Below, one piece after another: positions 33,803 through 43,779 of a DNA stretch of 64,000 nt (within the stretch, counting starts at the first letter, position 1; every line of letters begins with the position of its first letter). Made by a program: the position numbers and the translations under genes. This stretch comes from Blautia glucerasea (GTDB lineage Bacteria; Bacillota; Clostridia; Lachnospirales; Lachnospiraceae): the NCBI RefSeq assembly GCF_020537505.1, contig NZ_JAJBMO010000005.1:62001-126000 (forward strand). The letters run 5' to 3'. The notes beneath the pieces were generated by a model, which saw only the letters and a program-made list of their open reading frames with translations, was not told the origin of the DNA and did no database searches.

Positions 33803-34699
33803 ATGGCAGATAAAACACCAGATAATTTTCCTAATGTAGACGAAACCATGAAGGAGCTGGAAACTCATGGCTCTTTTGAACTGCCAGTGGAAACCTATAC
33901 CGATAATTGTGAGATTTTTCGTTCCTTATACAACCACTGGCACAAAGAAATGGAGATCATCTATATTGACAGGGGAAGCGGTCTGGCAAGGTTAAACCGG
34001 GAAACGCTGCGTCTGAAGAAAGGAGATCTTCTTATTGTGAACAGCGGTGTTCTTCATGGAATCAAATCTGATTCCAGACATATTTTATATTATAGAAGTG
34101 TGGTGTTTGACTTAAATTTTCTGGCTGGTCCTGCTGGGGATCTCTGCCAGGAAAAAGTGATTTCCCTGCTTATGGAAAACCGGGCAGAGTTCACTCATCT
34201 GATCACCCCTTCCCATGAAAACTATGATAATATTTTCCATCTTTTCTGTGAAATCCATAAATGCCATCATGAGAAACCTCCTTTCTATTATATGAAATTA
34301 AAGGGCCTTTTCTATGGGCTTTTTTATGAAATGCTGGCAGGAAATTACATTATTACCACCGATGCAGACCAGAACAGGAATCTTTTATCCATGAAAAAGG
34401 TGCTGGACTATATCAGTACCCACTACCGGGAACCTTTATCTGTAAAAGAACTGTCCGGCCTTTCCAATTACAGTGAATTTTATTTTATGAAGCTTTTTAA
34501 ACAGTATACTGGAAAAACAGCTGCTGCCTACTTAAATGACTACAGGCTTGAGAAGGCAAAGTCCCTGCTATTGCACACAGATGCCTCTGTGACAGACATT
34601 GCCCTGGATGTTGGCTTCAACAATACCAGCTATTTTATAAAAAAATTTCAGGAAGCCAATCAACTTTCCCCTCATAAATTTCGCAAAAAAATGTCATAA
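33803..34699 (+). CDS. AraC-family transcriptional regulator
   Basis: A 298-residue regulator. The N-terminal cupin sensor (about 25-110: HWHKEMEIIYIDRGSGLARL) is followed by two C-terminal HTH motifs (about 200-298: LSVKELSGLSNYSEFYFMKL and VTDIALDVGFNNTSYFIKKF). Such proteins often sense sugars. It is divergent from the GH5 operon and upstream of glycogen phosphorylase, so control of carbohydrate genes is plausible. The ribosome binding site is AGGAGG. Confidence 0.92.
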   Translation: MADKTPDNFPNVDETMKELETHGSFELPVETYTDNCEIFRSLYNHWHKEMEIIYIDRGSGLARLNRETLRLKKGDLLIVNSGVLHGIKSDSRHILYYRSVVFDLNFLAGPAGDLCQEKVISLLMENRAEFTHLITPSHENYDNIFHLFCEIHKCHHEKPPFYYMKLKGLFYGLFYEMLAGNYIITTDADQNRNLLSMKKVLDYISTHYREPLSVKELSGLSNYSEFYFMKLFKQYTGKTAAAYLNDYRLEKAKSLLLHTDASVTDIALDVGFNNTSYFIKKFQEANQLSPHKFRKKMS

Positions 34700-34833
34700 C
34701 AGAACAGTTTTGTTGTATTTTTCCCAGAGCTGCATATGCTAATATAACAGCATCAGACAGAGGTGAGGTCCATGACACCTGACTGATCAATGGACTTTAA
34801 TCAACATTCATACGCTCTCGAAAGGAGAAAATC

Positions 34834-37092
34834 ATGAAAGCTTTAGAAACTATGATTCAGGACATGTTCCACAAAGACTGCGCAGCATGTACAGACCAGG
34901 AAGTATATGAAGCACTTCTCACATATACAAAGGAACAATTAGCTGCAAAGGGCTATCACGACGGAAAGAAAAAAATCTATTATATTTCTGCGGAATTCCT
35001 GATTGGAAAGCTTCTTTCCAACAATCTGATCAACCTTGGAATCTACGATGAGGTTGCAGAGTTCCTGAAAAAAAACGGCAAATCCTTAGCAGAAATTGAG
35101 TCTGTTGAACCGGAACCATCACTTGGAAACGGCGGTCTTGGACGTCTGGCTGCATGCTTTCTGGACTCCATTGCAACACTTGGACTGCCAGGCGAAGGTA
35201 TCGGCCTGAACTACCACCTTGGACTTTTCAAACAGGTTTTTGAAGACAACCTTCAGCATGAGGTTCCAAACCCATGGATCACTCCGGAGTCCTGGCTGAG
35301 TGCTACAGATGTAACTTATATGGTTCCATTCCGAGGCTTTTCCCTGAAATCTACCATGTACAATATTGACGTTGCCGGCTATGAAAATAAGGCCATCCGC
35401 CTGCGTCTTTTTGATATTGACCTGGCTGACGAGTCCATGGTTCACGATGGAATCACCTTTAATAAAAAAGATATCCTGCACAATCTGACACTGTTCCTGT
35501 ATCCGGATGACAGCGACGAGGATGGACGTAAGCTTCGTGTTTACCAGCAGTATTTCATGGTAAGCAATGCAGCCCAGCTGATCCTGGATGAGGCAGTTTC
35601 CAAGGGAAGTAATCTTCATGATCTGGCTGATTATGCAGTGGTTCAGATCAACGACACACACCCAAGTATGATCATTCCAGAGTTTATCCGTCTCCTTGGC
35701 GAACGCGGAATTGACTTTGACGAGGCAGCTGAAATCGTTTCCCATGTATGCGCATATACCAACCATACAATCCTTGCTGAGGCTCTTGAGAAATGGCCGA
35801 TTCACTATCTGGAGGACATTGTTCCGCAGCTGGTTCCGATTATCCGCAAGCTGGATGAGAAGGTAAAAGCGAAATATCCGGCTGAAAATCTTGCTATTAT
35901 TGACAGCAATAATCTGGTTCACATGGCTCATATGGATATTCATTATGGCTTCTCCATCAACGGTGTTGCATCCCTTCATACAGAGATCCTGAAGAACTCT
36001 GAGCTTCACCAGTTTTATGAGATCTATCCGGAAAAATTCAATAATAAGACCAATGGTATTACCTTCCGCCGCTGGTTAATGTATTGTAACCAGTCCCTTA
36101 CCAAGTTTATTTCTTCTCTTATTGGAGATGGTTTTAAGAAGGATGCAGATGAACTGAAGAAGCTTCTGGCTTACAAGGATGACCAGAAGGTACTGGATCA
36201 GCTTCTTGAGATCAAGGCAAACGCAAAGAAGATCTGCAAGGATTTTGTACTGGAAAATACTGGTATTGAGATTGATGAAAACAGTGTTTTTGATATCCAG
36301 ATCAAGAGACTTCATGAGTACAAACGCCAGCAGTTAAATGCCCTTTATATCATCTATAAATATCTGGAAATCAAGGGTGGAAAGAAACCGGAAAGACCGA
36401 TCACTTTCATCTTTGGTGCAAAAGCAGCTCCTGCTTATTACATTGCAAAAGATATCATTCATTTGCTTCTGACTCTGGAAGCTTTAATCCAGAATGATCC
36501 GGATGTAGCTCCTTATATGAAGCTTGTTATGGTGGAAAATTATAATGTAAGTGCTGCTGAAAAGCTGATTCCGGCCTGCGATATCTCCGAGCAGATTTCC
36601 CTGGCTTCCAAGGAGGCAAGTGGTACTGGAAATATGAAATTTATGCTCAATGGTGCCGTTACTCTTGGTACTATGGATGGCGCAAATGTGGAAATCAGCG
36701 ATCTGGTTGGCAAAGAAAATATCTATATCTTTGGCGAGTCCAGTGATGACGTAATCAAGCATTATGAGAAAATGGATTACAATTCCAGAGCGATTTATGA
36801 GAGCGATGCTGACATTAAGAGGTATGTGGATTTCATTGTCAGCGAGCCGATGCTGAAGCTTGGTAAAGAGGAGCATCTGAGAAACTTCTATAATGAACTT
36901 CTGAATAAAGACTGGTTTATGACTTTGCTGGATCTGAAGGATTATATTAAGGTAAAAGATCAGGTGTTTGCGGATTATGAGGACCGCAATAGCTGGGCTA
37001 AGAAAATGCTCGTAAATATTGGAGAGGCTGGATTCTTCTCCTCTGACAGAACGATTGCACAGTATAATAAAGATATCTGGCATTTGAACTAA
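34834..37092 (+). CDS. glgP: Glycogen/starch phosphorylase
   Basis: A 752-residue GT35 phosphorylase. It releases glucose-1-phosphate from alpha-1,4-glucans. Conserved blocks include [18 protein letters not shown] (about 94-111), [22 protein letters not shown] and [15 protein letters not shown]. The pyridoxal phosphate lysine is in [15 protein letters not shown] (about 597-611). Regulatory N-terminal extensions of animal enzymes are absent. AAAGGAG lies seven bases before ATG. It is a single gene followed by a large palindrome. Confidence 0.97.
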   Translation: MKALETMIQDMFHKDCAACTDQEVYEALLTYTKEQLAAKGYHDGKKKIYYISAEFLIGKLLSNNLINLGIYDEVAEFLKKNGKSLAEIESVEPEPSLGNGGLGRLAACFLDSIATLGLPGEGIGLNYHLGLFKQVFEDNLQHEVPNPWITPESWLSATDVTYMVPFRGFSLKSTMYNIDVAGYENKAIRLRLFDIDLADESMVHDGITFNKKDILHNLTLFLYPDDSDEDGRKLRVYQQYFMVSNAAQLILDEAVSKGSNLHDLADYAVVQINDTHPSMIIPEFIRLLGERGIDFDEAAEIVSHVCAYTNHTILAEALEKWPIHYLEDIVPQLVPIIRKLDEKVKAKYPAENLAIIDSNNLVHMAHMDIHYGFSINGVASLHTEILKNSELHQFYEIYPEKFNNKTNGITFRRWLMYCNQSLTKFISSLIGDGFKKDADELKKLLAYKDDQKVLDQLLEIKANAKKICKDFVLENTGIEIDENSVFDIQIKRLHEYKRQQLNALYIIYKYLEIKGGKKPERPITFIFGAKAAPAYYIAKDIIHLLLTLEALIQNDPDVAPYMKLVMVENYNVSAAEKLIPACDISEQISLASKEASGTGNMKFMLNGAVTLGTMDGANVEISDLVGKENIYIFGESSDDVIKHYEKMDYNSRAIYESDADIKRYVDFIVSEPMLKLGKEEHLRNFYNELLNKDWFMTLLDLKDYIKVKDQVFADYEDRNSWAKKMLVNIGEAGFFSSDRTIAQYNKDIWHLN

Positions 37093-37105
37093 GAAAGAAT
37101 ATATT

Positions 37106-37163
37106 CAAGACATACGACGGGGAGAGGGTGTGCATTGCACGCCCCTCCCCGTCGTATGTCTTG
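37106..37163. repeat. 58-base near-perfect palindrome after glgP
   Basis: CAAGACATACGACGGGGAG (37106-37124) is the exact inverse complement of 37145-37163. The loop itself folds (GGGTGTGCA against TGCACGCCC with one G-U pair). There is no T-run, so it is not a classic terminator, though it may stabilise the glgP 3' end. Nothing else is recognised between 37164 and 37410. Confidence 0.85.
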
Positions 37164-37410
37164 GGCAAAAGTCCGGTAGGATTTGATTTGTATTTTATTG
37201 TCTGCATGGCAGATTCCGTTGGAAATGACATTCTCCTTTATCAAACAGTTACTGTTCACTCCGTGACCAGTAACACGCTCTGGCACAAAAATAAAGCAGC
37301 GTGAACTTGCAAAATTGAGAATTTCCAATTACAATGAACGTTAGATTAAGATTCAAAAGGGTGGAACGTAACAACAGAACTGCACAGGATTTACGAAAGG
37401 ATTTTATAAG

Positions 37411-38049
37411 ATGACAAAAGAAGAACTTGCTCTTGAAGTAATAGACCGATTAAAAAAGGAATACCCGCTGGCGGACTGTACTCTTGATTATGATGAGGCC
37501 TGGAAGCTGCTGGTAAGTGTGCGGCTGGCGGCACAGTGTACAGATGCCAGAGTCAATGTGGTAGTCCAGGATCTGTATGCAAAGTATCCGGATGTAGCCG
37601 CTCTTGCAGCTGCTGCCCCAGAAGAAATCGAAACGATTGTAAAGCCTTGCGGACTGGGAAAAAGTAAAGCAAGGGATATCAGCGCCTGTATGAAAATCCT
37701 TCATGAAAAATACCACGGCAATGTTCCTTGCGACTTCAATGCACTGCTCGCCCTCCCTGGCGTAGGACGTAAAAGTGCAAACCTGATCATGGGGGATGTG
37801 TTCGGGAAACCAGCTATTGTCACAGACACACACTGTATCCGTCTCACTAACCGGATCGGTCTTGTAGAAGGTACTAAGGATCCTAAGAAAGTAGAGATGG
37901 CACTGTGGAAGATCATTCCGCCAGAGGAGGGAAATGACTTCTGCCACCGCCTGGTGAACCATGGACGTGAAATCTGTACAGCACGAACAAAACCATATTG
38001 TGACAGATGTTGTCTTGCTGATATTTGTGCTAAAAATGGGGTAGACTAA
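37411..38049 (+). CDS. nth: Endonuclease III
   Basis: A 212-residue base-excision glycosylase/AP lyase for oxidised pyrimidines. The helix-hairpin-helix is LLALPGVGRKSANLIMGD (about 110-127) with the catalytic Lys, and VTDTHCIRL supplies the Asp. The [4Fe-4S] cluster ligands are in the C-terminal CTARTKPYCDRCCLADIC. The length is typical. AAAGGA precedes ATG. It converges with the ABC permease gene across a 15-base gap. Confidence 0.95.
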   Translation: MTKEELALEVIDRLKKEYPLADCTLDYDEAWKLLVSVRLAAQCTDARVNVVVQDLYAKYPDVAALAAAAPEEIETIVKPCGLGKSKARDISACMKILHEKYHGNVPCDFNALLALPGVGRKSANLIMGDVFGKPAIVTDTHCIRLTNRIGLVEGTKDPKKVEMALWKIIPPEEGNDFCHRLVNHGREICTARTKPYCDRCCLADICAKNGVD

Positions 38050-38064
38050 CCATAATTTTAAACG

Positions 38065-38838
38065 TTATTGTTCTCCAACAATTTTCTTCAATACAAACAT
38101 AAAAATCTTCTCAACCCCCACACTCACCGCAATGATCACAATGGTCCATGCAAACAGATCCGGGGTTTCCAGATAGACCTTGGCTTTGTATAGTTTTTCG
38201 CCGATGGAGCCAGCTGGAATCCCGATTACCTCAGCTGCGATTCCCGCCTTCCAGCAAAGGCCAAGCCCCAGTTTGCAGGCTGTAGCTGCATAAGGCATCA
38301 CCTGGGAAAGATACACAAACTGCACCTTTTTCCCTACGCCTGCACCAAAGGAATCTGCCATTTCCAGAAGCTGTTTATCTGTCTGCCGGATGCCCTCCAG
38401 GATATTCGTATATACCACAGGAAAAACCATAAGAAATGAAATAAAAACAGATAAATTTCTGGACGGAATCCAGATCAGGCACAAAATAATAAACGAGGCA
38501 ACCGGGGTAGCTTTTATGACCATGATCAATGGTTCCATCAGCACCTCCACGGCAAAAAAAGCACAGGAAAGTGCTGCCAGAACTGTTCCCAGAAGCAGGG
38601 CCAGAGAAAATCCCAGAATGATCCTTCCCAAACTAAATGCCACTGATTTCCAGAAATCCGGCAGCACGATCAGCTCCGTCAGCCTTTTTATAACAGAAAC
38701 AGGAGATGCCAGAAGGATCTCCTGTTTCAGCCACATACTGGTCAGCTGCCAGACCATGATCCATACAGCAGCTGCCAGGATTTTATATAATGTACGATGT
38801 TTTTTGACGCGATCAGCGCTTGTAATAGAAGTCCTCAT
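38065..38838 (-). CDS. ABC transporter permease (NitT/TauT/SsuC type)
   Basis: A 257-residue inner-membrane permease starting at ATG 38838, inside the end of the binding-protein gene (26-base overlap). About six transmembrane helices. The EAA loop reads LEGIRQTDKQLLEMADSFGA followed by QVMPY. It belongs to the importer class for nitrate, taurine, sulfonates, thiamine precursors and similar molecules. No ATP-binding subunit follows; the next gene is convergent nth. Confidence 0.88.
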   Translation of the reverse strand: MRTSITSADRVKKHRTLYKILAAAVWIMVWQLTSMWLKQEILLASPVSVIKRLTELIVLPDFWKSVAFSLGRIILGFSLALLLGTVLAALSCAFFAVEVLMEPLIMVIKATPVASFIILCLIWIPSRNLSVFISFLMVFPVVYTNILEGIRQTDKQLLEMADSFGAGVGKKVQFVYLSQVMPYAATACKLGLGLCWKAGIAAEVIGIPAGSIGEKLYKAKVYLETPDLFAWTIVIIAVSVGVEKIFMFVLKKIVGEQ

Positions 38839-39853
38839 CTGGCAACTGGCCTCCGATGGTTTCCGGATTCTGCTCATTTAAGGTGTTCAGATAACCAGAA
38901 AGAATGGTCTGCATTTCATCTCCTTCCATGAATACAATACTGCATTCCGGAATGGCTTTTGCTGCAACTTCTGTTGGAATAATATCATGGTTTCCAATGA
39001 TTTCTGCAGCAGCTTCTGTATCTGAATTTACAAATTCCACAGAAGCTTTATAGGCATCCATAAACGCATCTACATCTGCCTCATGCTCTTTCAGATAATC
39101 ATTTCTGGCGATCACAACACCAGTTACAAGCTTGCTGCCATCTGTCACAGAGGATTCCCAGAGCTCATTCAGATCAAGGGCTACCCGAAGATTCTCATTC
39201 TTCATCAGCGCTGTGGTTACAAACGGCTGTGGAAGAAGTCCCACTGCTGTCTGGTCTTCTGCAAGAGCTGCTACAACCTCTGCATGTTCTGATTTATATT
39301 CAATTGTAACATCCTTCTCCGGATCCAGTCCATTGGACTTAAGGACAGAGTTTAAAGCGTACTCAGGAGTGGCACCTTTGCCGCTGGCGTAGATGGTTTT
39401 TCCCTTTAAATCTTCCACAGACTGGATGGAGTCACCGTTCTCTACCAGGTAAAGAATACCCAGGGTATTGACTGCCAGAACACTGACATTTTTGTCTGTT
39501 TTCTGATACAAAACAGAGGCAAGATTGGACGGAACTGCTGCCACATCCACCTGTCCCTGAACGATCATTGGAACGATCTCATCCGGGGATGCCACAATAG
39601 AAAAATCGTAATTTTCGTCATCAAGAAGCTGCGCCATTCCCATTGCGGTAGGACCTTTCATAGCTCCGATTTTCATTACAGAACCATCCGTTTCATCTGC
39701 GGCGTTTTCTGCTTCCTCTGTCTCTTCACCGGTGGCTTCTGTTTCCTCACTCTGCTCCTCTGCAAATACAATATCTACACTTGCAATACAGCCTGTTAAT
39801 GCTCCAACACCAAGTACTGCGGTCATAAGCCATGACAATGTTCTTTTCTTCAT
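38813..39853 (-). CDS. ABC transporter substrate-binding lipoprotein
   Basis: A 346-residue lipoprotein with start ATG 39853 (AAGGA upstream). The signal ends in GALTGC. A very acidic Glu/Thr/Ala linker (about 30-60) precedes an NMT1/SsuA-type domain: IGAMKGPTAMGMAQLL, VPSNLASVLYQK, and TIYASGKGATPEYALN. These match the NitT/TauT binding-protein class. The ligand is not clear. It is co-transcribed with the permease and lies downstream of fabT. Confidence 0.88.
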   Translation of the reverse strand: MKKRTLSWLMTAVLGVGALTGCIASVDIVFAEEQSEETEATGEETEEAENAADETDGSVMKIGAMKGPTAMGMAQLLDDENYDFSIVASPDEIVPMIVQGQVDVAAVPSNLASVLYQKTDKNVSVLAVNTLGILYLVENGDSIQSVEDLKGKTIYASGKGATPEYALNSVLKSNGLDPEKDVTIEYKSEHAEVVAALAEDQTAVGLLPQPFVTTALMKNENLRVALDLNELWESSVTDGSKLVTGVVIARNDYLKEHEADVDAFMDAYKASVEFVNSDTEAAAEIIGNHDIIPTEVAAKAIPECSIVFMEGDEMQTILSGYLNTLNEQNPETIGGQLPDEDFYYKR

Positions 39854-39931
39854 AAAACTTCCTTTCCGGATCTCGTCCCGATCCATTTCATAGGATTTGT
39901 TTTTGATTTGCTGCTGAGCTTTCTGCTGCTG

Positions 39932-40369
39932 TCATGCCTTATATTGTCTGAAAAAAAGTGTCAGACTGTCCAGTGCTTTTGCAAGAACAAGAGCCTCTTT
40001 TTCATCCAGTACCTCCAGTACTGCATCGGTCATCTTCCGGTGAAATTCTGCATGGTGATGATATGCTTTTCTTCCCTTCAAGGTAAGATGGATAAATACC
40101 ACACGGCGGTCCTGTTCGCTTCTCTCTCTTGTGGTATAGCCTTTCTTTACCAGACTGTTCATGGAAGTCGTCAGGGAACCTACGGTAATATTCAGCTTGG
40201 CTGCAATGTCAGACATTTTATTTCCGCCAAGACCAACTGCCTCAATAATGTGCATATCGTTGTTGGTGATATCCTTATATTCTTCCGTAATAATTGCCTG
40301 CTCTTCCAGCTCCATGATCTCGTTAAACAGATGCACCAGTACATCATTAATAACTTCTCTGTTCTCCAC
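39932..40369 (-). CDS. fabT: FabT-like MarR-family repressor of fatty-acid genes
   Basis: A 145-residue MarR protein. The start is GTG 40369, with AGGAG eight bases upstream, rather than 40393. LNITVGSLTTSMNSLVKKGY followed by SEQDRRVVFIHLTLKGR, and FHRKMTDAVLEVLDE closely follow streptococcal FabT as I remember it. FabT, with acyl-ACP as co-repressor, controls fab operons. It lies directly downstream of accDA, and a FabT-type box is found at the fabH promoter. It has its own promoter. Confidence 0.85.
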   Translation of the reverse strand: MENREVINDVLVHLFNEIMELEEQAIITEEYKDITNNDMHIIEAVGLGGNKMSDIAAKLNITVGSLTTSMNSLVKKGYTTRERSEQDRRVVFIHLTLKGRKAYHHHAEFHRKMTDAVLEVLDEKEALVLAKALDSLTLFFRQYKA

Positions 40370-40427
40370 TCTTTTCTCTCCTATAACGGCCACTGCTCAC
40401 CACATGTCCAGCAGCCTATAATATGAC

Positions 40428-40446
40428 AACATTTCTGCAAAATGTT
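40428..40446. promoter_or_regulatory. Palindrome downstream of the fabT promoter
   Basis: AACATTT and AAATGTT are separated by CTGCA. It lies between the -10 and the fabT start codon. The sequence differs from the FabT box, so either another regulator or an RNA hairpin is involved. Confidence 0.4.
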
Positions 40447-40465
40447 CAAGCAAATATTTACGGTA

Positions 40466-40475
40466 AGTATACCAC
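40466..40475 (-). promoter_or_regulatory. Extended -10 promoter of fabT
   Basis: On the minus strand TGGTATACT gives an extended -10 (TATACT is the complement of 40466-40471). It lies in the 107-base gap between accDA and fabT. No strong -35 is evident. Confidence 0.45.
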
Positions 40476-40499
40476 AATTTCATATTTTTTTCTACAATT

Positions 40500-42326
40500 T
40501 TACATATTTCGAAAACGATTATAACGCTTATTCAGTAATTTTTCCAAATCAAGAGTACTGTAATCCTCCAGGAAAATACCAATCCTGCTCTTCAAAAGCT
40601 CCATGGTATCTGCCATATTTTCTCTGGTAAGAGGCTCTTTTTCCGGAATCATCTGTTCAATAATTCTAAGATTTTTCAAATCCGCCGCAGTCAGCTTCAT
40701 TACTTCAGCGGCTTCCTTTGCTTTCGAGCTGTCCTTCCATAAAATAGAGGCAAAGCCCTCCGGAGAAAGGATGGAGTAGATAGCATTTTCCATCATCCAG
40801 ACTTCATCACCAACTGCAAGGGCAAGAGCTCCGCCGCTTCCCCCTTCTCCGATCACAATGGAAAGAATGGGGACTTTTAGTCCGGAAAGCTCAAACAGAT
40901 TCCGGGCGATTGCCTCTCCCTGTCCTCTTTCTTCTGCCTCCAGCCCACAAAAGGCTCCAGGAGTATCCACCAGACAGATCACTGGCCTATGGAACTTTTC
41001 TGCCTGTTTCATAAGGCGCAGGGACTTGCGGTAGCCTTCCGGGGAAACCATACCGAAATTATGGGCGATATTCTCTTTTGTGCCGTTTCCTTTTTCCTGA
41101 ACCAGAACAGTTACAGGCCTTCCAGCAAAGTATGCAATTCCCCCTATAAGTGCCGGATCGTCGCCGAAAAGCCGGTCGCCGTGAAATTCTGTAAAGTAAT
41201 CGAACAGCCAGGGAAGGTAGTCTTTTCCTGTAGGACGTTCTTTGCTACGGGCAAGGGAAACACGGTCCCAGGCAGATTTTGGGGATATATTTTTTTCTGT
41301 AGAAGCTATATTAAAAATACTATTTTCAATTGTAAAATTGGTTGGATTGCTTCTCTTTACAGAAATATTCCCGAGGGAAAAGCCCATATCATTGACTTCA
41401 TTCTGTATTGTTTCAACCAATTTTTGTGGTTCCTTTTCTACATTTTCCAGTACTTCTTTCTCTTCAACACAGCCGCTTCCACAGTGCATTTTCAGGATTT
41501 TTGTCAAGGTTTCCTTCATGTCTTTTCGTTCTACGATCTGGTCAATAAAACCATGTTCCAGCAGAAATTCAGACCTCTGAAATCCTTTCGGAAGCTTCTG
41601 CCGTATGGTCTGTTCAATGACTCTTGGACCTGCAAAACCAATCAGCGCATTTGGCTCTGCCAGAATAATATCCCCAAGCATGGCAAAGCTTGCAGTCACT
41701 CCACCGGTAGTTGGATTGGTCAAAACACTGATATAAAGAAGCCCTGCATCACTGTGTCTTTTTAATGCTGCGGAGGTCTTTGCCATCTGCATTAAAGATA
41801 CAATTCCCTCCTGCATTCTGGCACCTCCAGAGCATGCAAACAGCACTATCGGAAGCCGTTCTTCCGTAGCTTTTTCCACCGCTCTTGCGATTTTTTCACC
41901 TACATTTTCCCCCATGCTAGCCATGAGAAAACGGCTGTCACACACCCCAAGAGCTACCGAAACTCCGCCAATCTCTGCCTTTCCAGTCACAATTGCCTCA
42001 TCAAGACCTGTCTTTTCCTGAAGCATCTTTACCTTTTCTTCGTAGCCTTTGTAGGACAGCGGATTGCTTACAGGCATTACCGGATTCCATTCTTTAAAGG
42101 TTCCCTCATCTGCCAGCATTTCGATTCTCCGCCTTGCATGAACGCGGAAATAATTGCCACAATGAGGGCAGATATAAGCATTCTTTTTCACCTCATCTAC
42201 AAAAACAGCCCCCTTGCAGGCGTTGCATTTTTTCAGCATACCATCTGGCACTTCCGGTCTTATTTCCTTTTCTGCACTTGCAGATTTGTTTGCAATTGTA
42301 CGTTTAAAGGCATATCTAAGCTTCAT
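40500..42326 (-). CDS. accDA: Fused acetyl-CoA carboxylase carboxyltransferase (AccD-AccA)
   Basis: A single 608-residue chain. The N-terminal AccD part has a four-Cys zinc ribbon (CNACKGAVFVDEV, YICPHCGNYF near 34-60) and the beta-subunit crotonase fold (FACSGGARMQEG near 163). A linker of about 40 residues follows, near 290-330. The C-terminal AccA part has GDRLFGDDPALIGGIAYF and VIGEGGSGGALALAVGD. It transfers CO2 from carboxybiotin to acetyl-CoA. Most bacteria keep accD and accA separate. Its start overlaps accC by 11 bases. Confidence 0.95.
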   Translation of the reverse strand: MKLRYAFKRTIANKSASAEKEIRPEVPDGMLKKCNACKGAVFVDEVKKNAYICPHCGNYFRVHARRRIEMLADEGTFKEWNPVMPVSNPLSYKGYEEKVKMLQEKTGLDEAIVTGKAEIGGVSVALGVCDSRFLMASMGENVGEKIARAVEKATEERLPIVLFACSGGARMQEGIVSLMQMAKTSAALKRHSDAGLLYISVLTNPTTGGVTASFAMLGDIILAEPNALIGFAGPRVIEQTIRQKLPKGFQRSEFLLEHGFIDQIVERKDMKETLTKILKMHCGSGCVEEKEVLENVEKEPQKLVETIQNEVNDMGFSLGNISVKRSNPTNFTIENSIFNIASTEKNISPKSAWDRVSLARSKERPTGKDYLPWLFDYFTEFHGDRLFGDDPALIGGIAYFAGRPVTVLVQEKGNGTKENIAHNFGMVSPEGYRKSLRLMKQAEKFHRPVICLVDTPGAFCGLEAEERGQGEAIARNLFELSGLKVPILSIVIGEGGSGGALALAVGDEVWMMENAIYSILSPEGFASILWKDSSKAKEAAEVMKLTAADLKNLRIIEQMIPEKEPLTRENMADTMELLKSRIGIFLEDYSTLDLEKLLNKRYNRFRNM

Positions 42327-43680
42327 TTACCTTCACTCCTCCGATCTGGTGGCTTTCCAGAAAACCGATATCAAATTCGCCTTTTTGATAATCAGAATCG
42401 TTCATAATTTCAAACTGATAGTCTACATTTGTATCAACCCCCTGGATGATCACTTCTCCAAGAGCACTTTTCATTTTCGCAATTGCTTCCTGCCGGTTAT
42501 CGCCATGCACAATCAGCTTGGCCAGCATAGAATCGTAGTATGGCGGGATCTGATAACCACTGTAGATTCCAGTATCCACACGGATTCCCTGACCACCTGG
42601 AAGATGCAGATCTGTAATGGTTCCAGGTGACGGACGGAAGTTTTTCCATGGATTTTCCGCATTGATACGGCACTCAATAGCATGTCCCTGAATGTGGATA
42701 TCCTTCTGCGAAAAGGATAAGGGTTCTCCAGATGCAATCTTTAGCTGCTCTTTTACCAGATCTAGTCCAGTCACCCATTCTGTCACTGGATGCTCCACCT
42801 GAATACGGGTATTCATCTCCATAAAATAAAATTTTCCAGTCTTTTCAAGAAGGAATTCAATGGTTCCGGCGTTCACATAATGGGCTGCTTTTGCTGCCTT
42901 CACAGCCGCAATTCCCATCTCTTTTCGCAGTTCTTCTGACACTGCCATAGACGGAGATTCCTCGATCATTTTCTGGTGGTTCCGCTGAATGGAACAGTCC
43001 CTTTCTCCAAGGTGTACTACATTCCCCTGGCTGTCTGCAAGAATCTGAAATTCAATATGTCTGGGATGCTCCACAAAGTGTTCGATATACATGGTTCCAT
43101 CCCCAAATGCGATCTGGGATTCCTTCTGTGCAGTGAGAAATGCCAGTTCAAATTCCTCTGGGGAAAACGCAGTCCGCATCCCTTTTCCACCGCCTCCAAG
43201 AGCTGCTTTTATAATGACAGGATAGCCAATCTGAGCTGCTTTTTCAGCTCCTGTTTTTGCGTCCAGAATAGCCTCTTCTGTTCCCGGGATGACTGGGACT
43301 CCAGCCGCCATCATGGTATTTCTTGCAATCTGCTTGTTTCCAAGATTCTGGATCACCTGGGATGGCGGTCCTACGAAAGTAATGCCGCACTGCTCACAGA
43401 TCTGGGCAAATCTGGCATTTTCGGATAAGAAACCAAAGCCGGGATGTATGGCATCTGCACCAGAGATCATAGCCGCACTGATAATGCTTTCCATATTCAG
43501 ATAGCTTCCGGCGGAAGGTCCAGGGCCAATACAGATGGCTTCGTCTGCAAGCTGTGTATGCAGGCTTTCCTTGTCTGCTTCAGAATAGACTGCCACAGCT
43601 TCTATTCCCATTTCCCTGCATGCCCGGATGATCCTTACTGCAATTTCTCCACGGTTGGCAATTAATAACTTTCTGATCAT
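42316..43680 (-). CDS. accC: Biotin carboxylase AccC
   Basis: A 454-residue ATP-grasp enzyme that carboxylates biotin on AccB. MIRKLLIANRGEIAVRIIRA is the N-terminal signature. The glycine-rich loop is KAALGGGGKGMR (about 159-170), and EMNTRIQVEHPVTE (about 287-300) contains the catalytic Glu and Arg. Length is typical. It lies in the fatty-acid operon between fabZ and accDA. Confidence 0.97.
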   Translation of the reverse strand: MIRKLLIANRGEIAVRIIRACREMGIEAVAVYSEADKESLHTQLADEAICIGPGPSAGSYLNMESIISAAMISGADAIHPGFGFLSENARFAQICEQCGITFVGPPSQVIQNLGNKQIARNTMMAAGVPVIPGTEEAILDAKTGAEKAAQIGYPVIIKAALGGGGKGMRTAFSPEEFELAFLTAQKESQIAFGDGTMYIEHFVEHPRHIEFQILADSQGNVVHLGERDCSIQRNHQKMIEESPSMAVSEELRKEMGIAAVKAAKAAHYVNAGTIEFLLEKTGKFYFMEMNTRIQVEHPVTEWVTGLDLVKEQLKIASGEPLSFSQKDIHIQGHAIECRINAENPWKNFRPSPGTITDLHLPGGQGIRVDTGIYSGYQIPPYYDSMLAKLIVHGDNRQEAIAKMKSALGEVIIQGVDTNVDYQFEIMNDSDYQKGEFDIGFLESHQIGGVKVNEA

Positions 43681-43779
43681 AATTTTACCCTTCTAAGTGT
43701 CATTTTCTGGCTTAGAACAAGCCATAAAATTACAATGAAAAAATTTTCTTTTGTACACTTAATAGTCTTCCGAAATACC

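Noticed and set aside
35119..36009. Leftward frame of 296 residues
   Set aside because: It is fully antisense to glgP, resembles no family and lacks a ribosome binding site.
40989..41765. Rightward frame of 258 residues
   Set aside because: It is antisense to accDA, with Cys/Phe-rich composition typical of shadow frames.
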